Assembly (NCBI GenBank): GCA_036940085.1
Contig: JALLBK010000016.1
Coordinates: 1-42,857 of the forward strand
Source of the DNA: Discostella pseudostelligera
Taxonomy: Eukaryota > Bacillariophyta > Thalassiosirophyceae > Thalassiosirales > Thalassiosiraceae
Direction: 5' to 3'
Length of the DNA stretch: 42,857 nucleotides
Shown: positions 1 through 12,700 of the stretch, piece by piece
Layout: each line of letters opens with the position of its first letter
How positions within the stretch are numbered: the stretch's first letter is position 1
Position numbers and translations under genes: made by a program
Notes under the pieces: model-generated
What the model was told of the DNA's origin: nothing
Database searches by the model: none
The model's input: only the letters and a program-made list of their open reading frames with translations

Positions 1-160
1 TATTGTCTTGGAGAAAAAAATCTTATCGGAGAAACCTCCCCCAAAACCCCTCAAAAAAAGGAGGTTTCTACAATATTTTCCATAAGATTATCGGGATAAG
101 ATTTTTTGGGTCATTTGAGGGTCATAAGGGTCATCTTATGGAAAAAATCTTATCCAAAAA
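1..160. repeat. Nested inverted repeats (foldback element or MITE end)
   Basis: AAAAAATCTTATC occurs at 15-27 and 142-154, and its reverse complement GATAAGATTTTTT at 95-107. A second inverted pair is AGAAACCTCC (30-39) against GGAGGTTTCT (60-69). A third is TTTTCCATAAGAT (76-88) against ATCTTATGGAAAA (134-146). These nested palindromes would fold into a branched hairpin. This is typical of a non-autonomous foldback element or the terminal part of one. The window starts here, so the other end is not visible and target-site duplications cannot be checked. Confidence 0.5.
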
Positions 161-794
161 CACAAAATATTAGCTTGAGAGGACGGGCCTAAGTGATACA
201 GACCACGCGGCCTCGTGGTACACTTCATCACATGATATTTTAGTTTAAGGTTTACTCAAGTGCTCCACCGGAGCGTGAAAAAGAGTCTGGTTGGTCACGC
301 CTTAATTGGAGAGCAGTGGCGTGTGCAGCTTTGGTAGCATTCCGTATGTGACTCGAAAAGGCTTTGGTGATTCCTAGTCCCAACTGTTGTATGGTTGATA
401 TCAATGGTGTTGGAGATGTGTAACTGTATCCAAAGAATTTGCGCGGTTTGTTTGTTTTCCACATTGCGTCTGCAGTTTTGAGTATCCCAATTGGGCAGGG
501 GTGTGTTGTTGCTCGTGTGAACATAGCCATCACATTTGGTCGTGAGGCTGGAAATTCGTATTGAAGGTTCTGTGTTGACAGTTGTAAGAAGTTTTGGGTG
601 ATCGAACCATATTTGATATTTGCGGTGAAATGGCACTGTATCACATATTTATCATTTGATCTAAGGCTGGAGCATAATGTAGCATGATTTCTTGGCGAAA
701 GTTTGAATCGGATTAAGTATGGTAACTCAAATGATTAATATGTATGTTATCAGAAATTCAGAGCACTTATTGAAGCAATATCACCGAGTGAATC
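161..794. other. Unassigned stretch and 3' flank of the TRRAP gene
   Basis: No gene is recognised. Two overlapping minus-strand frames are open (252-644, 130 codons; 295-636, 113 codons). Neither shows a recognisable domain, and because they overlap in different frames at least one is a shadow. They could belong to the repeat element at 1-160. The last part before 795 should hold the 3' UTR of the minus-strand TRRAP gene. Confidence 0.3.
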
Positions 795-3700
795 TTAAAG
801 CCATGGATGATATGCTGCCGGCATCAAGCTTAATTTCTCTGCACACGTAGCGGCGTCAATAAGAGATCTCACCTTCACATCGATTGGATCTGGGTTCGGC
901 GAGATTGCTTCCGCTGCAGCGTCATCTACCACTCTCGGAGAGCATTCCTCGAAACAATCTTGGACGAAGCGCACATTCTTCCATATTTGATCAGAGAGAT
1001 GGCGTTCGACTTCCTGCAACTTCTTGTCATTCTTGGCAGAGGACTTGGATGTATACCATGACATGACATCATCTCTCATAAGCAAGTGAAGTATAGGCTT
1101 CAAAATATTTCGCTGTGAATGCAGTGCGGAAGAGGTAATGGCGAGCGATGGTACTACAGCGCCATCCATCATAAACGGCCCAATAAATTCAGTTATGTTT
1201 CGTGTCATACGAAATGGCACATTGAGCTTTTCCAATAAGCCTAATGAGTAAAGAGAATTTCATGATTGAGAACTTGCGAGCAAAATCATCCGCGAATAAT
1301 AAGGTGTCAATGAGCTGATAATGTCCTCACGCACCATGATTGTATTGAGACCTGAAGTCTTGAGACAAGACCTGTCCCGTGAAATTACAAAATGCAAATC
1401 TGTTTGGAGTCCTCTCAACAATTGCGAACGCATACTGAAGAAGAGAGTTTATTGCCAGTTGGGAAGCAAACACTTGTCGGAATCTATACAGGTGTTCGAT
1501 AGAAGAGATCATCTCTGCCATGTATGTCGACAACACATTCGGAAGAACTAGTGTTTCGCAAACATCTTGGAAGACTTCCAGCTTGACTTTGTTCATCGCA
1601 TTCATTTGCGTTTTATCATCCTGTTCATCGATGTGGCGAGAAGCTGCTATTTCTGCAACCTTATCCTCGAAATACGACGCGAGACTGCTCGTTTTTGGTC
1701 CCTGCACGTGAGAGAGCACTGCATCCAAAGAGTCATGTGATGATTGTATGGCACTCATCCTCATCCGCTGGGCTACGGGGATAACAATGCTTGGCCTGGT
1801 ACTCAAACATCGTCTACACGCCCGAAAGTCTCTACGAAGTGTTTTACCCACCACATAATTCACTTGAGCTGATCGCTCATCAGTTCGAATCCAATACGGG
1901 ATGGCTAGTTGCAACAGAAATCTGTAAGCCTTACCATCACTCCCAATCATTGTGATTTGATGGACATAGTGTTTTGTAGAACTGTTGGTCAGCTCAATGC
2001 TCTGATGAAACCGTACCAGTTTTGCATGAAGTTCGGGGAATGGCCTTGAACCGACAGCGTTGGATGAGGTTGGTGCATATTGCCCTGGAATTTCAACTAC
2101 AGCTGCCCCTCCGCCTGAATGCCCACCCAGACCTTCAGCGTTAGCTGCAAACAAAACAGCCTGTGAGCTAGCCTTGGTCGCTGCCAACGCGGATGATCTT
2201 TTCGCTCGATACAGCGCATTATCAAGTGTACTGTAAGCATCGTGCTGAGCATTGGATGCGGTTAATGACTTCGACTCGCATGCGCCAGCCCAGAGATCAG
2301 GGGGCTGTGCCGAGAACCACGATAGGGAAGGCGAAACCTCCTGTAGACTAGAAGTTTTTGGAACTCGCGAGATTCCTCGTTCAAGCATTCTCTTCCACTT
2401 ATGAAGTTTGGCAACAATATCATCTCCATCTAGACCCACTGACTGTTCTAAGAAGTCGTTCTTGAACAATGCTGAATATTTCGCATGAAACAAGGCGCGT
2501 GTGGTAGAGCTTTCAGGTCTCTCCTTGTTGAAGTTGAAAAATTTGGTCCCAAGCATTTGCAATGTCTTTGCGCAAGCTTCCACTTGCGCTGTTGTCTTGG
2601 TCGTCTTTTGGAGCAAAGCGACCACAGAATTAAGAAGTTCTGCTTCATAGCTAGGTCTGAAACGAACAATCAAATCTTCCAGGATAGATTCAAGCTTACT
2701 CCATAGGACTGGATGCGCTTTCCTGAGATTGGACATGAATTCCTCTGCCAGCCTCGATGATGTCAGCACATCTTCCTCATTTGATGGCGCAGCTTTTTGG
2801 CCAGTAGATCTCTCAATATCCCTACGTTCAAGGTAAAACGAACGTAGTGAGTAGTACAGTGCTTGAGGGTGGTCTTTCAATATTCCTACAAGAATTGCCT
2901 TCATGGCTCTTGCTTCTACACGATAGAGACTCGACAGTAGCTGAGGTATCCATGGAAGCCAAATCCACGATGGCAATCCGGCAGTCCGCGTTTCAAAGGT
3001 GCGGCAAAGGTTACCATACAATGATGCGTCAAATGTAAGCATCGATAAACAGTATGGGATGTGATCACGTGACTGCTCTACAGCAGGATCGCATCGAACT
3101 GCCTCAAGGCTATGTTGGGGATGCGAATCGATACTGTGAGACCCCGACAGTACCAAGGTTCTATTAAAGCACGCAAAAAATACTTACAAACAGCCCATCG
3201 CTTGAACCAAATACAAGGAAGTTTTCTTTGCCAAGTCCTTGCTGTCAGCTTCGTGACCAGTTTGTGTGCGTGCATCATCTGATAAAGAACCACACAGCCG
3301 ACCCCAATCGACCCACGTCCGGGCATAGCTTGGGAACATCTGAACAGCATGACAGAACGCCTGATTCGCCTTTGGCTTTTCATTTGATAGTTGATACAAA
3401 ACTGCCTTCAAACGAAACATTTCTGCTTTCTGGCGGGAGTCAAAGAAAGAGAGGTTGGTGGAGTTGACCATGTTCAATCCACCTTGTAAAGATTGCTCTT
3501 CAGAGCTCTTGCAGTTGACAACTTGCTCCCTTAACTTCAAGAATGCATAATCGACCTCCATTGTGCAATCTGAAAGACTGTTTAATGAATAAGCAGACGC
3601 CTCCTTTAACCCCTGTTTTCTTGCAGTCCTCCCCAGTAAGAGACACGCAAAGGGTCGATCGTGGAGTGTTGCGATGGTGTTTGGGTCATTAGTCCATGCA

Positions 3701-6700
3701 AATTTGGAGGCTATTTCATCAAAAATATTAAGTCGCCATAAAAAGATATCATTCCAATCGGTGACACGTTCAAATGAATTGGGCAGCCTGTGTCGCCAAG
3801 CACTGAGTAAAAGCTTCAAGTCAGGAATCGTTCGCCTGGCTGAGTGAGAGGATGTTTCCACCATAATCTGGCTTGACTCGCGAAGTTCAACTAGCCTTTG
3901 AAATTGTTGTAAAAGAATCTTGTGGGAGTCCCTCCCTGTTCCAATGTCTGGCAAAAGCCTCCACCGATGGAGACAGAGTTGGGCGCTCTGCGCGTGTAAA
4001 GTTTCTACCTCCCCAAGATTTCCAGACTGTACGGCCAAATAAATCTCTGTAAGTTTGGTGAGTGGGTCGCCTTCTTCGAGTGAGGCTACCACTGATGGCA
4101 GCGAACATAGCGAATTGACCTTTTCCCAATTCTTTGTTTTCCACGCACACTCAAGCAAGAGGTTTGTGTCTCCTGTAGATGACGCAAATTCATCGAGTAC
4201 TGACCACTGACCCAGTTCCTTGTGAGATTCAACCCAACGAGCCTCCCACAAAGCAATTTCGCTTGCTTCTGGTAAAAATTCAGTGTGATTTCCAATTGCT
4301 CGTTCAATCAAAGATTGATAGGCATCGGCTGACTCATTTACGAGATCATACATATCCAGAGACAGAGCGAATTTGGTTCCAGATAAACATGCTCTGGAAG
4401 ATGATACAGCAATACTCATATCGCGATCTCCTAGTGACTCATAGCATTTCTGTATAGCTTCCCCGTTTAGTTCATGCGACGGCGAGCCCACGACATACCC
4501 ATTCACTTTCAAAGACACAAACTGGCTCTCAAGAAGGCACAATACCTCATTGCGGACATTGTAGTTCTCTCCCAACGAAAGTAAGAGAACATGGTCGATC
4601 ACAGGCATCGGGCGGAGACGGACAAGCGACCGTAGCATAGACTGAATGGAATTTATCTGACGATGGCAACTAGCTTTCCCAAGTTGCGAGTGAAAAGGCT
4701 GAGCAAGAAGGTTTCCGATCGGTTTAATCAACAATGCCCTTGCTTCATTATCAGGAATGGATTGCCACACTGACTGTAAACATTGCTCAAGCAATGATTG
4801 GCAAGAGTCAACATCACCGTGAACAAGATTACGCACGGCAGCAATGCACCGACCTCTCCCACAACGATTTTCGCTTCTCTGTGAACTGATGAGTGCTGTA
4901 AACTTTGAGTAAGTTCCTCCATCATGCTCGTCATTGCTCAGATCCACACTGTAATCTGCGAAACGTGACTTGTCGTAGTTGATTCTGAAATAGCCCGGTA
5001 ATAAACATGGGTCCTCCTTCCCGGTATTCGTAAAAATGTGGCTTTTTGAGCCTCCAAATCCGAGACGGACACCAGTATTGTGTTTGCTCGAAGCAAGAAG
5101 CGTGTCCAAAATGACAGTAGTCCATAAGCGCTTGCCAATACTTTCGAAATCCAAACGAAGGAGATACATTAGAACATTACTTCCGCCTTTGTTCGGAATG
5201 CCGGCGACATCAATATTATCACCCTTTTCGCAGCCGCTCTCGTTGGCAATCTTGGACAATTTTTGATGAACAAGAACGCAATCGTTCAGCTGCAATGATC
5301 TGATGCCCATAGAGAGTGATCGTACATGCGGATTGCTTGACAACAAACACGAAACGAATAGTTTGTGGAAGACCTCATCATGGATCACACTTTTTGAAAG
5401 TCTGCTATGATTGGCAATATCGCTTGAAGCGGTTGGCTTAGTAATCCCAAAAGGATATTCCCAATTTACTGACGAGCTGTAACCGTAACCTGAAAGAACA
5501 ATGCAGCTAATCAAATCACCAAGAGCTTGTGACGATAGTTCAGGGAGTCTCTGAAAGTCTACAAGACACAGTTGCCATAGGAAACATTCACGTTCGCAAG
5601 TAGTCAGTGGCGTTTTCATGTTTTCCGCTGTGATCCACTTTCCAATAATCGATACTGCTGCCATTAGCACAGGCACTGAACAGCTGAAATCTAAGATGGT
5701 GCCCAGCGCCGCCATGAGCAATCGCCTTGGGGTTGAAAACTTGAAAATAGAGCCACTTGAACTGAGCACTGTCATTGCTGAAATAAGTATGCGAAGCGAT
5801 CTGCAAAGAGTCTCGTTCACGATGGCAACTTGGCGTTTGAATCCGCCATTGCTGACTTGCACATCATTTCCGGGGGATTGAGCTTTGAATCCCAAGCCGC
5901 ATGCAACTTCGAAAATACCTAGAGTAGGTGTTGCAGCGAGCTGGTGCTGAAGCCCATTGTCGGCCATTTGTTGCATTGCGTTCGCTGCCCGGCCCATTGC
6001 TTCTTGGGCATGCAGCTTTGCTAGGCTTTCTACAAGAGCTGCTAGCGAGCCTACAAAAGACTCGATGAAATCAGGGTTTGTTTCGCAAATCTTTTCAACA
6101 ACGGTAATTGCTAGCATCTTCAGGTCATTGCCGCGGTTATTATGGTTGCTGGTTGTGTCCACTCTCAAGGCTTTTTCCAGCTTGGTTACAATGTACGAAA
6201 TAGTTTCATTACTTGCGTGCCCATCGGCAAGCAAATGAATGAGTATATCCTCGACAACATGTTCTAATTGTGAGTTTTCTGTTGAAGTCGTCACAACCGC
6301 GAAGAAGCGATTCAGAAGCGAACGAATATTCGACTCTAGGAATGAATTTGTCGGATCATGTATGAGCAAAATAAGGATAATCTCAGCACCCAGTACTAGG
6401 GGCGCCATGTCGACACCGTCACTGCCATCTGCTATACTACTCAACACCTTCCGGGTCAACGTTCTGCCGGCTTCTTTGTCGTATTTGATGTTTCCTTGGA
6501 CCCGGATCTCACGAAAGAACCAGGCAGAATTCACATCGCAGTTGTATCCTAAGGATACAAACCCTTTAAGTACCGACAGGATGTGCGATCTAATTCGTTG
6601 GCGCGGTTGGTCACTTCTGCCTGCAGTAGTCACGAAGGCAAGTCTGATAAGAGTGTTCACAACAATGTTTCCAGAATTCTGATCAAGCGGAGTTGCTGCT

Positions 6701-9700
6701 TGATCACTCGTTGATTCAGAAGTGTGTTCCGCAGCACACCATTCAAAAAGTAGCTCTGCAACGTCAGCCGTAAGACTCGTTAGTTCCAACGACGCACTTT
6801 GCTGGAACCCCAGAGAGGGAAGTGACTGTACCATGAGTGGGATTATTTCGGATTTGTGGGAACAGAATAATTCGGGGTACCTCGTGACTGACGTCCAAAG
6901 ATGAACCATCTGCGTAATCGAATTACGTTCCTCGCGCATAACTTCTACTGTGTACTTTCGGGCAATTTCTACTTCATCGTTGCTAAGTCTCGTCCTGAGA
7001 ACAGGTAGCAGCACGTCCATCGCAGTACGAACTTTGTTATTCCGCTCTGAACTATCGCGTACAAGAGATCGATAGACCTGCATGACTATATTCGATGGAG
7101 CATCAAAAACAGAGATGAACCTGGCCACAGCCATATATGCGTGGTACTTCGTCGCAGCATCATTGCTAATCAGAATTGCCCAGATGAATTTGAACAAATC
7201 GTTCCGTCGATAGTCGTTTGAGTATTCGGCCTGCATGTGTTCGAGGAGAACGGTAACAATTTCTAACAGTTCGCAAGTCAGCTTCGGACCATGTGATATA
7301 TCTTCCAAAAGTGAATCTATCAACATTTTTAGTGAAGTGTCGCAGAACACTGTTTGTGGCGTGGTTTGTTTGAGCATAGGAATGACCAGCAGTTGAGCAC
7401 TGAGGATCTTCGACTCTTCTGACCCCTCACTTGTCAATAACGTTGAAAATCTTTAAAGGATATCGAATTTATCAAAGTAACAAGTTGAGCCAATTTGATT
7501 TCATCGATATTAATGAAAAATGAAAATATACTCACCGCTCAAGAATAAGGGCTCGTCGTTGTTTTTGCTCATCGGAAGCGTCGTCCGACACTGATTTCGC
7601 CAAGAAATCCTTAATGAAGGAGAAATCAGCCGACGACAATGGGTGCAAAAATATCCTTATCAAATCAAATAGTACATCGGTGTCAGAGGGATTCGCTTGT
7701 GAATAGGCCACTAGAAACTTTCCCAGAGCCGTTGACTCGCCGTGGTATCTGGGAGGGATTTCTTCTTCGTGTAAGAGTCGATAATGTCTCCCGCGAGAAC
7801 GCCAGAGCCAGCGCAGGGCACGAACAACGTCATTCTGACTCTGAAGATATTGTGTGTCAAGAGATGACAATATTTCAACGATTTGGAAGCCCTGGTGTTG
7901 TAATTCAAGAGCAGTACCAGTCATTGGCTTGTCGGGAGCATTACTCAGCACTCCTGCTCGGGACACCTCTTTGTTGTAAGCACTCCTCGCTTCCTCCAAC
8001 TCTCGCTTTGCACGCACTGCAGCATCGTGAGCAGTTCGAACCGCACCTTGGTATTCAAGCAAATTTACATCATCTGTTTTCGATTGAAGATCTTTCTGGG
8101 AACGGGCCTCTTCCTGCATTTTCACGGCAAGAAATTTTTTCTTTAGTTCAATATCCTGTCTAGCTACTTCTAGTTTGCGTTGAGCAGAAGGGGAACTCCA
8201 TTCATTGATGCCGTACATAGCAAGAGAAGAAGAGATAGGTTTGCCATCAGGAGAGGATGGCTTCTCTGCTCGGATTATTTGAAGTGGTCGGTCAAAGCAG
8301 ACATTGAGCAACATGGCACTGTTGTCAATTAGATATTTGCGAAGCAGCACAGTATCGTCGCGTCTCAGAATATCGCGAAATAAGTTTGAATAAATAGGGT
8401 TGCAGAGGCGGTGGTCCTCCAAGAAAAAACCGACAGCACCTGGACATGGACATGGTTCATAAAACAACCGATATAAATGTCAACCCAACACTCAATAAAA
8501 GGGTCAAGTCTTGAAACGTCGGACTTACTGGCAAAATGACGATTCAAATACTTTGCAAGTGGATCTCTGAATGGTGAGTTGGATCGACAAGGCTTGTACT
8601 TTGGTAGCGCAGATTCCAATCTTATTGTTTGCTTTACCAAGGACTCAACAAAGTGAGATGCCTGTGGTAATAAAGCAAAAAGATCCATCACCGCGGCAGC
8701 AATAAGAGGCTCCTCTCCAGGATTAAAGACCTGTAAGCGCATAATCTTGTCTGCCAATTGGTATGTTCAGTGAGATGAGCTGTGCAGCAGTGCAAGATTA
8801 ACCAGCCATAAAGAAGACTAACCTGGCTCGCCGAATTTATGCAGGTGCTCAAGCAGTTTTTCCCCAAGTGTCTTGTTGAACCACGAAGATAGGAGACCCA
8901 ACAAACGTGACAGACCTCTCAACAAAGGTAAAGATAACTTTGTGTGCTCCCTCAAATTGAGCAGAATTGGCCTTATGCAGGATTGAATCAATTCTTTCGG
9001 CAATCTATGGCTCTTCGATGAGGAGGATTCATCTTCCTTTTCCTTGCCTAAAACGAGTGCATTGTGCAATGCTGATGCGCTTGACGCAACAGCTTCGACT
9101 GGCTCTGAAATTAGTGATCTGAACAGCAATGCGACGACCTATGTGTTGAGCATGATGCGAGGTGGGAGATGGGGTGAAACATTACACTTTTCGTCAGTTG
9201 ACAATGTTGAGAAGAAAGCTTACGTGCGGCCTGATATTGCCTATCTTTGACTGCGGATCAGCGTCATAAAATTCGTCAGAAAATCCTCGAATTAGACCCC
9301 TGAAGAGCAAGAGTGTTGACACCCGAAGCTGGACACCCTGAGGCAACTCTTCGGGGACTTGAATGCGACCCCCAAAGGAGGAATCTTCTACGAGAATGCT
9401 CTTTCGCAGAAATACAGACGACGCATGGACTGTGGGTCCGTTTTGACTTGTAGATTCGCCAGTTTTGCTGACAGCAACACCATTTTTATCAATCAGAACA
9501 ACGCTGCCAAAGCTTGTATCCGAAAATTCGCCGTCGGCAATAGATATCATTTTAAGCAATTCCGCTAGAAATGCAAGGAGATTTTGGTCTGTGATGGGAA
9601 TCAGTTTGGGTGCTTTATCAAGTAAAAATGCGCATGCATCAACGGCTGCACACTGATTCGGCAGGGGCAATGTTCTCAATATTTTCGGAAATAGAAGACG

Positions 9701-12700
9701 TTTCAATGAAGAAAGATGCGGCGAGAGTAAAGTATCCATTGAGGCCTTGTCTCTGGTGATCAGTCTTAACACGTGTCGGACAACAAAACTATGAAAAGAG
9801 CAAGTCAGTGATCGAGTATCTGGAGTGAATTCATTTGGTGAGGGGTACCATCGAACAGTTTACTCACCGCACTAGTGGCTTTGCGGAAGCGATTTCCGAA
9901 AGGATCAATGTTAAAGACGCATCTTTCACAGAAATCGGGTCACTACCCCCTTCGTCTAAGGATTTCTCAATTTGTTGGTTGTCCCCCGACGTTGGACATA
10001 GCACGTCGTAAATAATCGCATTCGATTCCTTCCAGGACGACGGTCCTCCGAAGAAGAACCACGAAACCTGCAAGAAGAATCGCACCGACTCCGCCGATGC
10101 ATGGGCAATGCCATCAGGCGTATCTTTCACAACGAACATTGCTGTATGAAGAATTTCAACTTCGTACCGCTCCGACCAAGACAAGCCCATCATGGTGATA
10201 AGGTCAAACAACCCTGCCATGGTACCAGCACGAAGATTCCATGGTTGATTGAAGCAGGATCGGCACAACGTACTGAGGAGATTTTCGAATAAGACATCAC
10301 CCCATGTTGGAGTTTCAGTGATGGCATCAATCATTTCGGAAGGTGAGCCATCCTTCTCAAGAGGAGGATCCTCAACATGCAAATCTACATCCATCTCGTC
10401 AGACTTATCTCCATCACGTGGCATTACAGCGCGACACTCTATATGGCGAAACAGTTCTATGAGGTGATGCATCACTACCGTGGCGGTGCTACGCGTTTTT
10501 CTCACCGTGGCGCCAGCAAACGCATCGGCAAGAGCTTTGTTGAATACGAACGGATCAATATCACTCTCCCCCAATGGTCCAGAGAGACGGAAGGTTCCGA
10601 ATGGTTTGAGGGGCTGAAGCTTGTCGCCAATGTGATTCTGACTGCTATATTTCTCATCTTTCTCTGATATGCCGCTCAATTTTTTATGGTAGGGATCAAT
10701 AGGACAACCATCACGATCAATCCGTGTTATGTTTGCCCTTTGGCTGGTAAGGAGATAAAAGATGTGTGACCCCAGTCCATTAAGCAACAACCTTGCCTCG
10801 TCCTCGAGGCAGTCATGAGCTGATGCCGCGAATAACCCATCACAGATTAATTTGAAGTCTTGAGAGAAAATGTGACACTGTCGAGGGTTTGGATCGTATC
10901 CTCCATCCTCTGAATCAGCTGGTTCAAGCGAATCATCGTTTGTTTCGACTTCCCTGTTCTTAATGCAGACTGAAATCTGCCCACTACTGCCACCCTCGTC
11001 AATGTCGAGAACTGAAGCCAAAGCGGCCCTTAGTACCGCGAAGGCGCTCTTGGATTGAGTATTTTTGATCTCTTCGATGGTCTGAATAGAATAAACATTC
11101 AAATCTAAAGTCCTCGTGTCAATTGTAAGGAGGTCACTGAAATGAATGCCTGTGCCTGTGCTTGCTGTGGATGACGACCGCCGTGAAACGAATTGCGAAC
11201 TACCATCATCCCTCGCATTGATTGTCGGCGCGGTAGCGACATAGCGCAATACATCCACCGCACGGCTCAATGGAAAGGGCAAGAGAAATGATTTGTCACA
11301 GTGGTGCATATCATCAGATGAAGGACTCCCACTCTGCCATTCACAATACATGGATAAAGCACCCCGTTCGCTAACTTTTCTCAGTTCCGTTTCTTCTCCC
11401 TGCTCTTTCGGATCGACAAATGCAACCATCTCCCTCAAAAACAATCGATTCGTACCACCCAACTTCCCCAACAATCTAATGCACAGCAATCCATAAGGGT
11501 AGGGAGCTGGTTGCAAATGCTGAGTTAGTGCCACCATGAGCCTGAAATGACTCACGCCGTCGTTATCTTGCGTTGCAAATATCGGGTGCAAATAATCGGG
11601 ATGCAAATTGTCCACCCAAAACTCTAACGTCCTTAATGCTAAGTTGATCAAACTTCCTGTCTTTGAATTCAATGCGGGGATGATAACTTTAATGAGCAAT
11701 GGTAAATGTGGGAGTAACGCCGAAAGTCGAGATGGGATGGTCAAACAGAGTTCGATGATGACGTGTCGTAATGACGAAGAATGTGTGGTGTTATAAATTT
11801 GATGAAATTTGTTCAGGATGGTAGGAATCAGAGGGAGAAGCTCCTTGTACGAACTGTAGTCTCAGTGAGAATTGGACGAAAGACGGCACGAGGCAAGTTA
11901 GAAGTGAAGATGAGATGGCGGCATCAAAGCTGTCAAAACAGGGGCACATCGCACTCACGCGTCAAACTTGCCACCTGATATCGTACGAAATAATGCTCTC
12001 AATGTATTCAAATACGGTCCGGGCCATATCAAATCTACCTCATCCTTGCAGACATCACCACAACAATTCATCGTCCCAGTGATCATGACGTGTGGTGATT
12101 CTGCCATCGAACGTTGGATGCATTCCTTCACCAAAGTGTGCATACGCGGTACGAAAGTATTCTCATTACGCGGATACTTGATGAGGGACGAAAAGGAGAG
12201 ATTCAATAGCTTTGACAAATTTTGCGCTCGCTTGGTCAGGACGGGTGGCGATGGATATCTCGGCTTGGAATTTTCGACTGTCACTGATGCTGTGATTGGT
12301 GTCATTCTTTCATACTCCCCAAACCCAGCAATATTGTCAATTAAATAGTCCAGTAGTACCGCGACAAATTCATAACTGACTGCCTTGCCCGTCGTTAACA
12401 ATAAATGGCTAAACATGGCAATATTATTCTCCTCGATATCCACCTGATGCAACATAAAGTCAAGGTTCGGTGTCATGACCTTACGAAAATTGTATGATTC
12501 AAGGGAAGTGAAAGAAACCGCAAATGCCTCAAGTATCTCGCGATGGCCATTGATTCCGCGTTTTTCCTTGTTTACGGAGCTGCTAGTGGATTCATGACGC
12601 CGACGGTACAATGAATTATCGCTCTGAGCATGCGTAATTTGCTTCTCCACTAGATCGTGGATATTCACCATAAATATACGCAGACAAGGCAATCCCACGC

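Noticed and set aside
252..644. 130-codon minus-strand frame as a definite gene
   Set aside because: No recognisable domain, and an overlapping frame is equally open; mentioned only as an unassigned stretch.
3161..3187. A 27-nt intron between TRRAP exons 7 and 8
   Set aside because: Phase fits but the length is below a workable spliceosomal intron. The 78-nt alternative (3110-3187) matches the other introns.
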